Assembly: GCF_011397635.1 (NCBI RefSeq)
Contig: NC_064759.1
Coordinates: forward strand, 14,342,428 to 14,406,427
Origin: Epinephelus fuscoguttatus
Lineage: Eukaryota > Chordata > Actinopteri > Perciformes > Serranidae
DNA length: 64,000 bases
Direction of reading: 5' to 3'
Below, piece by piece: positions 41,890-53,717 of this stretch (positions are counted from its first letter, which is position 1; each line of letters begins with the position of its first letter). The notes beneath the pieces were generated by a model. It searched no databases. It had not been told where the DNA came from and was given only the letters and a program-made list of their open reading frames with translations. The position numbers and the translations under genes are program-made.

Positions 41890-44800
41890 ATGGATGACCT
41901 GGACTACAGTAAGTGGGCTTGCTAATTAGCTACATTTGCATAGGCTACCGCTAGCTAACTGTGGCTAGACTGAGCTAGTGGCTCAGTTTATTTGCTCAGG
42001 TGTGACACAGTGGTCATTCTGTTCAGCATCTGAATGAAAGCGATTGACCATACACCCTTTGCGGTCTTTTACAAAAACCCTGGGTTCACATGTAAACGAA
42101 TTGAGTTAAAATAAGCCACAAAGCTGCGTTAGCTTAGCCTGACGCCAACTAAATATTGATTATTTCAGTGTGTGCAGGGAGCTAACGTTTCAGCTAACGT
42201 CGGTGGGCATTTAACACCCCATCAGCCTCTAAGCTACAGGAGTGCTTGTTGAAATTGGGCATTGCTTGTACTATTGAAACCATCCACCTCCTGGTTATCA
42301 GGACCCTCGCTGATGTAGTATGAATCCGTGCAGTTGATCCAGACTGTGGGCGTGGTTGGTGGTGTTATAGAGCAGCTGTTTGTTTTGCAGAATAAACACA
42401 CACTGGCCTGGGAAGCTGTGGGTCCTGCCAGCGACTGTCGATCACAAGCTGCTGTTTTCAGCTCTAGATATGGGTGGTTTGGACAAAAATCATTTGCACG
42501 TTTTTGTGCATAAGTAGGCAACATCCACATCGAAATGTGACCATATCATGGAGCTTTCAGGCACTATGCTTAACTGCAAGTTTATTAGGTATACCTAGTT
42601 GATACAACAGCCCTGCAATACACTTCACCCTAATGAAAGCAAGGTTTTTGTTAAACCTGTTAGAGAGGTGTTGATTCAAAATGATAGTCAGGGTTTATGA
42701 GTTGGAGATAATACAGGGTGACTGCAGGTCCTTTAAAAGTCTCAAAATGTCTTAAATTCAATTTTACAATAATAAGGCCTTTAAATTAATTAAATTGTCT
42801 TAAATTTGAACATGTGAGGTCATAGCTACTGCAAACAAATCTAATTTAATTAAAACATCTTGAATTTTCTTTTTGTGGAAATGAAAGAGGCCTTCTGATG
42901 TAAAAGTCCACATTTTAAATGTTACAAATCCTTTAAAAAATCCACAGTACTGTCATTTTACTTCATACTTGAACCATATTCCTACATAACACCTGCATTT
43001 GCACGAGACCACAGAGGCTATATACAACATACCTGCAATGCTTGCATAAGTTAAACATGATTTGTCCAAAAACAGTTCCTAAATTTGGTTAAAGGTGTCC
43101 TGATACCTATACCTGATACCTATAGACACCCTGCTATAGTGCAATAGTTTTTATTGCTTTTGTGCTTTGATGTGTTTCTAATATTTAGTCTGCCCTCACT
43201 GACAAAAACTGGCAAAATATTAAAATCTTCCCAGCTTAATACAGTGTTCAACACCAACTGTAACTCTAGTCTCCGAAGTGACAATTAGGCCTAAGCTGAA
43301 TCGACATCTCTCTAAAACAGTTAAGACTGAATATCAAAGCATTCATTATGGTAGGAGTCATTGCATGAGTTTTAAGACAATGGAAAGCTGTGATTCCTGC
43401 ACACACTTATTTACCTCTCCATTGATTCATTTAAAAAAGGTTGACAGTCTCCAAGACCATTGTCAAGACACCTTTTAAAACAGCCTCATTTTTATCTTGG
43501 TGTAAACTAGCAACTGGGTGTACAAGGTTTTTTTGGAAGTGTAATGTGATATGTTGAACAAACGGGTAGAGCCACAATTCAGCAAATGACTTTCGAAAAC
43601 TGCATACCTCAACTGTAACACAGCCTTGAAAATCACTGAGAACAAACACAGTTTTACAGTAGCTGAGATTCCTGAGATGATGCCTGATTATTATGATGTC
43701 GTGGTGTCACGCAGCACTCCATTGTAATGCCATCTGTAGCTACATCCCTTAATCCTACACTGATAGAACTGCTCTTGTCAAGGTTTCCATGTCATTAAAA
43801 CAGTTCAGTTGTACTTTATCCTTTTCACTTTTGATTAAATTGCTGTTTTATGGCACTGTGTTAAATGAGACCTCTCTGGTTCTTTTGCCCATATTTAGAA
43901 CGCTGAACCCGCTTTCATCAGTCTAAATATCGCAGTTTCCTGTGTTAACTCGTTTCTTAGGTTGTCTTTTTCAGTAGTAAGAAGTTGCACTGAAAACAGT
44001 TCAAAGTTAGTACCACAAATGGAAATCTATTCATCTTTTATAGAACATATATTGTGCTGGCAGCTGAAATCTCATCATGACACCCAGCAAATAAAATTAA
44101 ACCCAATGCCCTGCCTGACACCACACGTGATCAGCCAGGAAATCGTTTTTGTGATTTTTATTAACCAAGCTTCACCACTGAGGGGCTGGAATAGGCTGTT
44201 AGAACCAAACTGTAGAAGTTTCTCATTCATATAAATGTATCTGTGAAAGAAGTGTTTTAAAAATGAAACCTGGCTGTCTGACTTTGTCTCAGTTTTACAG
44301 TAGCCTTGTGGCTGTGTCTGTTGAGACCCTGAAGTGTGTGTCTACTCTACTAGTGGTGTATCACTACTCAGCCAGAGGGCACTGCTCATGCTCTCATACA
44401 TTATACTGCAGTGACGGATCAGGAGAGTGCTGATTATCAGTATTTTTTCACTGGTTGCAAAAATGGAGTACAATATGAGATAAATGAACAGTGAAGACAA
44501 AGAGTTTGAGGGAAAAGAAAGGAACAGCTCAAAGCAAACTAAAAGTGTGTAGTACTAGTAGTGTAGCTCTATTTCAAAATGAAGAGGCTTTTCTCTTTAC
44601 AAAAGAAAAACCGAAACACTCAAGTGTCCTCACCCAGTGCCTCTCCACTGCATACTTATATCCACTTTTGCTAACTTCACTTACTACGTATACTACCCTA
44701 CTTTGTCCCACCACTTTCCATTGTAAGGTATTGAAAGAATGAATTAGTCATACCCAATTTGAGTAACAATGCCGTTCTAAAAATAGTTGCACTTGATGGG

Positions 44801-47800
44801 TTTTATGTTGCTAATAAAGACACGGTAGGCCTTAGGATTTTAGGGCACTGTTGTTATATGTGCAGCAGCAGCAGCAGCAATGGAGTCATTCTTCTTCTCT
44901 TCCCTTACAGTCCCTGTAGACCTGAGCCCAGAGGAGCGCTCTGAGCTGGAGGACATCCGCAGGAGGAAGGGCGTCCTGCTGCAGGAGATCCAGAGGCTCA
45001 GAGAGGAGTTGAGAGAGGCAATTTTGGAGGTGGAGGGACTGGAGACCAGCACAGAGGGCAGGTAAGAAGAAAATACACATCATGTATCATTTCTACAGTA
45101 CTGTCTTTACCAGTGGTTCCCAACTGGTGGGTCGTGGTCCAAAAGTGGGTTGCAGGTTCATTCTGAAAGGACCACAAGTGACTCGCTAATATGTTGAGTT
45201 TGTAAAAAACACACTTCATATTGAAGTACAGTGACTTTCTAGCACAGAGCTTTGAATTTGAAGTGTCGTTCCCTGCTGTAGAGTGAGCGACTGATGGACA
45301 GCTACTTGACTGAGACAGAAAACCAGCTCACTGACATGGCCAAACACAAGTTTGCGGTGAATATATTAATTTGTGTCGACCTTAAACTAATGACTTAGGA
45401 GAAACCTGGACTCTGTGGCTGAACCAGTTGGGAACCACTGCTCTAAACAATATCGGACGAGAGTTGACTTTCATGATGGCCACACTGTGAACAGACTTAT
45501 TCACCATTCGCTGAAACATTATCCCATGCAGTTAGTCAGCCTTATCACTTTATGTGTTATGGGCCACACTTTTTTGGTTTAGACCTTGTCAACCTTCAGC
45601 TGTGACTTAATGGACCAGCAAAGTCCAAAACTGCACTGACATTTGCTCACATCACCGTATTCAGCTGCAGTTAAGAGCTTTTCGTAACTTGTAGGATTTG
45701 ATTTCATCCAGAATTTACTGCAGACTTTTTCCTGCTGTTTATTCACATCACATTTTCATCCATACAATTTTTCAGTGCCTCATATTATTGCTCATACATA
45801 CAAGTGTTGATTTTTTTTTTCGTTATTCCATCCAAGACAATGGAACGATTAAATTGCAGACGTCTCACTCTACCCATCTTGTATCTATTCAGCTACGGAG
45901 GCAGAAGCACTAGTGTTGTGTCAAAGTCTGTTCCCACGTCGGAGAATTTCCCTCCCATTAAATTGATGCTTCCAGTAGTGACAGCCTCAGTGGTTGGTTC
46001 ACGTTTAGGAAGGGAGAAACACATATTGATGGGGAAACATTCTTCGACACAACACCATGGCTTGTGCTCTGCAGTGATCGTTTTGGCATCAAGTCTGTGA
46101 TCGAATCTGGCAAGAAAATACAATGCTGATCTTTTATAAACTAAATAAAGGACATGTTATATATGATGCAAATGATCAGATCATTTTCCTGTCCCTCTCC
46201 CCGCTGTTTTCCTGAAGTTTTATTTTCCCTGATGTGATTAAATTTCAAAAATCTGCCCATCCTCTATATTTATTAGTAACAGCCTAGTATCACTTCTGTT
46301 TGTGATTAGGTTTTTAAAGTTATGTCACTTACAGATATTTATCAGTTGTGTCCAAACAGAGAGCGAAAGAGATGAGCAGACACACACAAGCAGACAGATA
46401 GAGAGGGGGTGGATAGTACAGTTTAGCTCTACATGTGATTAGGAAAGACCACAGTGATGTTATGTGTCTGAAATTAATGGAAATATTCAACAATAAATGA
46501 AAAAATTGAGCTGCAAGTCTCACGCATTTGTTGTTTGTCACATGTTGAAGATCATTTTTGTGCTAGCAGACTATGCCAGCTACACCGCAAGTTTTTTTCA
46601 GACCTGTGGGAAACACTGTCTTTAGTTGACACTGTAGTGTTGTCATTTATGGTTATTGATTCTTTGATAAATTCCCTTCTTTAGAGCGGTCATTTAAGTT
46701 CTAGTAATATAAAAGTAATGTAGTTATAGAGATGTGATTTGGATGCCACAGAGTATTTTTCTTTCTTACATTTTATATCTTTGCTCTGTGCAGTAAAACT
46801 CTGCAGAAAAGCAGGCATGTGGCAATGGGAAGGAAGAAATTCAACATGGACCCTAAAAAGGTAAAACCCTTCAGTACTTGTATGTCTGCTCTGTCCTCAC
46901 CGAGTCCTGGCTGTGTGGTGACAGACTCTTCGGTCTCGCTTCAGGGCATTGTGTTTCTGGTGGAGAATGAGCTGCTCAGACACACTTCGGAGGACATCGC
47001 TCAGTTCCTCTACAAAGGAGAGGGCCTCAACAAGACTGCTATAGGAGATTACCTCGGAGAAAGGTGATTGGTGTTGAAATATCTTCTGTCCTTTTCTCAT
47101 TTTTTGTGTCCTTCTGCCATTTGTAACTGTGATCTTTGTGTTGCTGCTCTGCAGGGATGACTTCAATATCAAAGTTCTTCAGGCTTTCGTTGACCTCCAT
47201 GAGTTCACTGATCTCAACCTTGTCCAGGCCCTCAGGTAAACTGCGTCTGTGTGGCTTTTTGTTTTTATGATTTGAACTGGGAACAAAATCTCCTGAATAG
47301 TGTCCTGGCATACTCTGGTAAACAGACCTCCACAATGGAAAGCCCCACTCTGTATGTCACTTCAGGTTAGGGTGGAAAAAATTATGCAAGAGAGCCGCAG
47401 TGGCTGTACAACCCTGCTGTGATTGCCAAATGTGCTCTCTCCGTCTTGACCTAAACCTCGACCTGTTTTCTGCAGACAGTTCCTGTGGAGTTTCCGTCTG
47501 CCTGGTGAAGCCCAGAAGATTGACAGAATGATGGAGGCCTTTGCTCAGAGATACTGCCACTGCAACCCCGGCGTCTTCCAGAGCACTGGTAAACACAAAC
47601 ACGTTACACTGCAGTTCATGTGAGGTAATCTGTTACCAGCCTCACGTAGGATGTTTTGATTTCAGCATGTGGTTTGGAGGTGTCCCCTCAAATCAAGCTT
47701 TATTATTTTATGATGGATAACAGGAAGGGGCACTTCCCAGAAGGTGTACATGGCGCAAACAACGAGCCTCTTACCAGAAGTGGCCAGATATGAAAGCCAG

Positions 47801-50800
47801 GAGTCTGCTGATTTATAAACATTGCTTCTCAGTGAAAACTATTTTAATTCAATTCAGTGAAGTTAATTGTCTCGAAAGAAATTCCTGTGCCAGAGAATGC
47901 TTCAAATTACAGTAACACTCAGTACAGTAGCCACAATTTACTGTTCACAACCAGAATGACCGGTGGTTTCCCCGGGTCAGGGTCACTCACTGGGCCCAGT
48001 TTTAGAACAATAGAGTATTCAATATCTGGCAAAATTACAAATATAAATATGTTTGTATTTTCCTTCATTAGTTTGAGATGAGGTTCAGCATTGACAGACT
48101 TTTTGTTTTTAGAGAAAGTGTTGGTAGAAAGTAATATTGTTTTAATCTGGGTCAAAGCCAATTGTGTTTGTTTTTATTTCTGGTATTAAAGCTGTAACTT
48201 TTAAGTTTTATGAAAATATCTTTTTGTTTTCTTTGCTGAAACTGTTACTTCATTCACACAGTCATACATGAGATGGATAATCTGTGAAGAAAATCATACT
48301 CCTGCCTACTTAATGCCTTAGAGATTCTAACGGCCTTACTGCACATGAACAGAAACAATCAGAGCCGAGCAGTCTCTAACGCAGCTGTCAATCATGTCAA
48401 TCACTGCTAGGCACGGCTGATCAAATATGAATTAAGATTCTGTTACTGCTCTGACTATTTCTAGCCTAAAATGTTCTCAGAAACATATTTTTAGATTGTA
48501 ATAGGACAGAAAAGTATTGGCTTAAGTGGGGGAGGTAAATTGGTTTTATAAGGACACACACACAGTAAGGGTAGGGTAAATCACAAGTGCTGTCAAGAGG
48601 ATTGTATGTGTTTATGTTCTTAAAAGTCCTCATCTATTCTGTGGATTAATGTATTTGTTATTTTATGTATAGATAGATGTAGATTTCCTTTTTATGTAGC
48701 TACATTATTGATGTATTTAGTTGTTGTTTACCCCTCTGTCCTGAATGTTCGACCAGTTGGGTAGGAAGGATGGGGTAGGATTTAAGTTGTATTCGTACAC
48801 TGGATTGTTGTTCACTGATTGTTTTGTGTAGCGAAAATAAAAATTGTAAGTCATAAAAAAAGAAACACATTTAAGTGTACTGTTTGGCTGTAAAATGAGA
48901 ACGTTTGTGACCAGGCTACCATGTTGGATACAGTTAACTGAAGTACTAAGCATTGCCCATCAGTCAGACAAGCTTTCTCATGTCACAGCTAAACAGTACA
49001 CTAAAATAAGTTTCTGAAAACATTTGCAGCGACAGAATCTTGATTCGTATTTGATCAGTGCTGCCTAGTTTGAGAGTTGGCCGCAGTTCACAAGCAGTGA
49101 TTCACATGATTGACAGCTGCGTTCGAGACTCCTCGGCTCTGATCAGTTGTTTTCAATCAGGTGCGGTAAGGCCACTAGAATGAGTATGACAAACGCACTG
49201 TTGCCACCTCCTTGGAACTGGTTCCGTTCTGGTTCTCGCACCTAATTTTGAACTGTTCAGAGCACTTCGACCAAAAATAAATTGGTTGGGAACCTGAAAA
49301 GTTTGTCCTCAGCTGGAACCAAAAAATAGCAGGTTTTCCTTGATCTGTAGTGACATCAGTGGGTGTGTCATATTTGACAGGTAGGAAAGAGAGGATGAAG
49401 AAGGCAACAATTGAGAAGTCAAACGAGAACTCACCAGACGACAAAGAGTGTGCAGTGGTCTCGTTAAAAGTTAGTTCATGCTTGTTTTTTGGGTTAAAAA
49501 CAAATATCTGTGATTACAGAACAAAAATTTGCAGGTAATCAAGGTCCGCACTTTTTACTACCTCTGTTTACTTGTGTTGTGCATTGTGCAATGCCCTCTG
49601 TTGATGGCACATCCCTGATTACAATGGTTTCGTGCAAAACAGGTGGCAACATGGGCTGGTTCACTAGATAGTATCAAGGCCTCAAGAATGTTGAACAGAA
49701 CCGGTTCAAGAACCAGAGTGGTGGAAAAGGGGTGAGATTATCTGTCTCATGTACAACTGTCTGGATGAAGTGACAGTTTCAGCAAATGTGACAAAAAGTT
49801 AGTAGTTACCAACTTTAAGGCAGATTCATTAATTAGTTTTAATTTTTGCGCAGAACAAAACTCAGTACTGCTGCGTTGTCTTGCATGTCTCTCATTTTCG
49901 CAGACACATGTTACGTGCTGTCATTTGCCATCATTATGCTGAACACAAGCCTCCATAACCCAAATGTGAGGGACAAACCTGGAGTGGATCGTTTCATCTC
50001 CATGAACCGAGGCATCAACGAGGGCGGAGACCTGCCCGAGGACCTGCTCAGAGTACGATGAACTCTACGTTGCTCTCTCTGGAGACAGCTAAGTGACAAT
50101 TAAAATGAGGAAAAGAGATTTTTAATGATTTTATTTTATTTTATTGTGTTATTCCAGAATCTCTATGAAAGCATTAAAAATGAGCCTTTCAAGATTCCAG
50201 AGGATGACGGCAACGACCTGACACACACCTTCTTCAACCCGGACAGAGAGGGCTGGCTTCTTAAACTTGGTGAGATGATCCCAGTGAGGCCTTTGGAGTG
50301 CTTTTAATCTACATGTTGTCTTAAACGCTGATCTCAGTTCAACAAATCAAGTGTGTCCATGTTACAGATGTCAGGGTTGTGTTCTTGTGTACTTTGTTCT
50401 CTGTTAAGGCTTTGTGCTATGATGAACCTGCCCTCTGTCTCTGAGGTTTGCCAGCTCTCTGCCTTCACTTGATCATCAGCTCACAGTGCTGTGGCACTTG
50501 ACCGTTGCCACAGCACGGTCGTGAAGCAGAGACTCACTTTCTTGCATCACAGCAGTCTAAAAATCTGATTGTTTGTTTTCTTTTGCATGGCGGGGCCTGT
50601 GATCTGTGTGTCACTAATATAATCTCTATCTCTTCCTCCTCCCCATCTGTCTCTCTCTTTGTCTGTTTGTCCTCTGTCTCCCTTTAAATCCTCTGGTCCC
50701 TTTTGTCTCTGCTTCTTCCCTGCGATTTCCACCCTCTACTGCCGCTGCTTGTTTTCTCAGGAGGTATGTACTGACAGTTGGAAGTTAAAAAATTAGCCAC

Positions 50801-53717
50801 ATAATTAGCTGTAAGAATGTAGAAATTGTAGAATAGTATTCTTTCAACTTTGACCCCCTAAGGAAATATTTTTCCTCTCCTCTCACTCATTGTAAAAACT
50901 TTGTTCTTGTGTTTCAGGGGGACGAGTGAAAACCTGGAAACGGCGATGGTTCATTCTCACAGACAACTGCCTTTATTACTTTGAATACACCACAGTAAGT
51001 GTTTGAGTGAATTTGACACTGCCACTCCTCGTAGAGTCATTAGGTACATTAAAGGGATAGTTCTTATTGTTTGAAGTGAGGTTGTGTGAAGTACTTAATC
51101 AAAGTCAGCGTAATACCCTACAGTAAATGGCGGTTTGCACACTGTCAGTTTGGAGAAGCAGACTGGAGTACCAACAAGCAGTTAAGTGTCATACTGCTGT
51201 GGAGGGGCTGTAGCAAAACATACTTTAGCCACCTAAAAGAAGTCAATATCAGTAAAGTATACGCTATATTTAGAATATTTTTACCGCTTTTTCCTGCTGT
51301 CAGACAGTGCTTTCTGACAGGGAATTGAAGTCGTTATATTGCTCTCTTAAAAGCCACCAGACTCCTTCAATAAAAAGGTAAGTTTATCTCGCAGAACACA
51401 GGAGTTGCTGGTCTACCTTCTTTTAAAATACATTTGCGGCTGCCCCTGTCTACAGCAGTCCATTGCTTAGCATCTGTGCAGGTATCCCTGTCTGCTTCTC
51501 CAAACTAGAGGCATGCTGACAGACATCACCTGTAGGTAATACACTGACTATGGATGAGTACCTCATACAGCCCCACTTTAAACTATCCGAACTATCCCTT
51601 TAAACTTTTCTCACAGGGTGTTGTTGCTGCATTTGCATCAGCTTTTCTGAGAGAAAACTGGAGATAGTGGCATTGTTGTGTTGACTTGCAAAAAATGTGG
51701 TCATGTTTAGGATAATGAAGGTGTAAACTTTGAAGTTTCTATTGTCTGCATGAAGTTTGGTCAGTGAAGGTGAGGATTAGGTGCGTAACTGTATTAATCC
51801 CCAGAGGAGAAACTGGTTTGGTTGCCCAAGCGCATTAACAAAAGAGACAGAAGTCAGACTGGTCACAAGGGACAACACATCAAAGACACGCTACCGTAAC
51901 AATACTAACACAAAACACTAACTCTAGGAGGAGCACAGGTTCCCACCTTGCCAATAGAGAATAAAAGAATAAAATAATAGATTAAGTTTAACTGTAACCT
52001 GGTTTGTCATTTTGGTTTTAAATAGATTGACTTTCTTTGTAGAAAACAGCTGGCACTGAAAACGAATTAAATTGTCCTTCAATTTGGCAATTTTTAGCAG
52101 ATTAATGCGAAATTGGTTGAATTTCTGCTAATTCCTGCACTCTCAAATTCCTGTTGGGACTGATTAGAGTATATTATATTTTTATCATCCACAAGGGGTG
52201 GAAACTTGTCTTCAGCTCACCAAACAGAAGAAACCATCAGAATATTGATGGCACTTCGTAGTTGCTCGAGGGACTCTGTAGCGCCTCTCTGAGCTCAAGA
52301 GCTCAAACTGGCTGAAGTGAGGATGGAAGCTATCTGCCAGTATCCTCACTGCTTTCTTACTTGTACTGTCTGTGATAAGTTGAGTCAAGGGGTTTTAAGG
52401 TTTTGCTCATTGTTGACATAATCCTTGAAAGTTGATTATCAGGTCTACAGTTTAGGTGACCGTACCAGGCCGGAAAGTGAAAAGTTAAAACATAAAAAAA
52501 AACCTTTAATTAGCTGCTCGATCATGGCACAGATCATAGTCACAATTATTTTGATTAATATTGAGACCACAATTATTGTAACATGATTAATTGTGACTTT
52601 AGAAACCGTGCATTTCTGGAACTTTTTTTTAATGTCATTTCATCAGTAGATTTTCTTGAACTTTAAAAGTAATCAAACTGAAAAACAATTTAAAAAATGT
52701 GTGTAAGAAATTAGTTAGATAAAATAAATAATACATAACTGAACATGACGCAAAAGAAGAGAGAGAGACTTGGTGCTGTTGGCACAAGAGCTGTGGACTG
52801 GGATTACTGTGAGCAGCATGTGTGGGAATTGTGATATATTTGATCACATTTCTCGCTTTTCCCCTGAATTTGTTGCTTGTATCTTTTTGGAAATAAAATC
52901 ACTAAGAGGGTCTGAAAAGTCGCATGGCTTTAAAGGAAAGGGCTGCGCTGGATTTATAACACCAGATAAATAAGAGCATCAATGCGAAACGGAATCTGGC
53001 CCAATAATCGTTTTATCTTGATTATCTTATTCACATAATCATTGGAAACCAAAATCATGAGTGAAATTAAAATGTACTCAGCCCTACTTTAAATGTTGCA
53101 GTAACTCCTTTGGCCCTGATCTGTCATGATTATGTGTTCCTTTAACAGGATAAGGAGCCACGAGGTATCATTCCCTTGGAAAACCTCAGCATCCGTGAGG
53201 TAGAAGATCCAAGAAAACCTGTAAGTTTGCATTTCTCTTCAAAATCAAATGCAAATATAATTATCATATATCTAAATTTCAAAATTCCTATATACACTGT
53301 TTGTTTTTCCAGAACTGCTTTGAGCTGTACATCCCCAACAACCGTGGTCAGCTCATTAAGGCGTGTAAGACGGAGGCTGATGGGAGAGTAGTGGAAGGAA
53401 ACCACATGGTGTACCGTATCTCTGCCCCGACACCCGAGGAGAAGGACGAATGGATCCACAGCATCAAGTATGGAAACAGAAATGGAGGATAATGTCGCAG
53501 GAAAAATGGATGTAGTGGTAGATTGTGATGAATTTTAGCCAAACAAGATGTAGCCTGCTGTTTGGATGGTTTATGCATCTTTTTATTTATAGACATTTTT
53601 TCAGTCGTGTTTCTCTGTCACTGTCACAGATCTGCTGTCAGTGTTGATCCCTTCTACGAAATGCTTGCCGCCAGGAAGAAACGTATATCACTGAAGAAGA
53701 AGGAGGAGCAACCGTAG
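41890..53717 (+). CDS. cyth2: Cytohesin-2 (ARNO), ARF guanine-nucleotide exchange factor
   Basis: Thirteen coding exons: 41890-41908, 44911-45061, 46794-46860, 46945-47063, 47155-47235, 47476-47588, 49904-50052, 50158-50269, 50761-50763, 50918-50994, 53149-53220, 53313-53467, 53630-53717. They give 401 aa with the microexon (human about 400). Order: N-terminal coiled coil ([16 protein letters not shown], about 11-52), Sec7 domain (about 60-245; [20 protein letters not shown]; catalytic glutamate finger Glu157 in RLPGEAQK), PH domain (about 260-375; [20 protein letters not shown]) and polybasic tail [14 protein letters not shown]. It activates ARF1/ARF6 at membranes after phosphoinositide binding by the PH domain. 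The start is MDDLDYIPVDL by similarity. In-frame ATGs at 41842 and 41866 would add 16 or 8 residues, with a stop just before 41842. The choice of cyth2 over cyth1/3 leans on the tail and the rpl18-sphk2 neighbourhood. Confidence 0.95.
41909..44910. other. cyth2 intron 1
   Basis: This 3 kb intron has a segment near 42575-42700 like a dispersed fish element (TTTATTAGGTATACCTAGT) and another near 42720-42860 with TCTTAAA repeats. No coding exon was recognised. Confidence 0.45.
45111..45440. repeat. hAT-like MITE in cyth2 intron 2
   Basis: The ends are inverted: CAGTGGTTCCCAACTGG at 45111-45127, and its complement CCAGTTGGGAACCACTG ends at 45440. The flanking octamers, GTCTTTAC before and CTCTAAAC after, agree at 5 of 8 bases, compatible with a worn 8-bp hAT target duplication. 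The length of 330 bp and lack of a frame make it non-autonomous. Confidence 0.75.
45441..46793. other. Rest of cyth2 intron 2
   Basis: AT-rich intron. The open frames seen in it have no recognisable similarity and no splice framework. Confidence 0.45.
48320..49185. repeat. Long inverted repeat (foldback) in cyth2 intron 6
   Basis: The left arm (about 48320-48500) and right arm (about 49000-49185) are reverse complements over some 180 bp with scattered mismatches. Shared cores are AACGCAGCTGTCAATCATGT and, in reverse complement on the right arm, GATTGACAGCTGCGTT. The loop of about 500 bp has a CA run (48553-48564) and no gene. It could be one foldback transposon or two opposed copies. Confidence 0.7.
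49195..49735. repeat. Dispersed teleost repeat in cyth2 intron 6
   Basis: The left end has GAACTGGTTCCGTTCTGGTT, and near the right end AACAGAACCGGTTCAAGAAC gives an inverted counterpart. Intervening phrases (TTTTGAACTGTTCAGAGCAC) are ones I recall from a frequent fish element. No coding frame is visible. Confidence 0.55.
50761..50763 (+). other. cyth2: 3-nt microexon (GAG) of cyth2, PH-domain triglycine switch
   Basis: The exon ending at 50269 leaves CTT G. The next large exon begins GGGGACGA at 50918. Between them, TTTTCTCAG then GAG then GTATGT is a perfect acceptor/donor pair around three bases. Including it gives Leu-Gly-Gly-Gly-Arg (GGA GGG GGA). Skipping it gives Leu-Gly-Gly-Arg (GGG GGA). 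Both keep the frame. This is the known diglycine/triglycine choice of vertebrate cytohesins, which sets PH-domain lipid preference. Confidence 0.85.
51049..51603. repeat. piggyBac-like MITE in cyth2 intron 9
   Basis: The left end, TTAAAGGGATAGTTC, and the right end, GAACTATCCCTTTAA, are perfect reverse complements over 15 bp and are bounded by TTAA at 51049-51052 and 51600-51603. The length is 555 bp. No transposase frame is present. Perfect termini suggest it is younger than the other elements here. Confidence 0.8.
52490..53095. repeat. Dispersed repeat rich in AATTATTGTGATTAAT phrases
   Basis: Near 52540-52600 and 52995-53090 are opposed stretches of the type (ACAATTATT..GATTAAT and AATAATCG..GATTAT) that I recall from a hAT-like teleost MITE ending in CAGCCCTA. 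Here CAGCCCTAC is at about 53079-53087. The left end is unclear. Confidence 0.5.
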
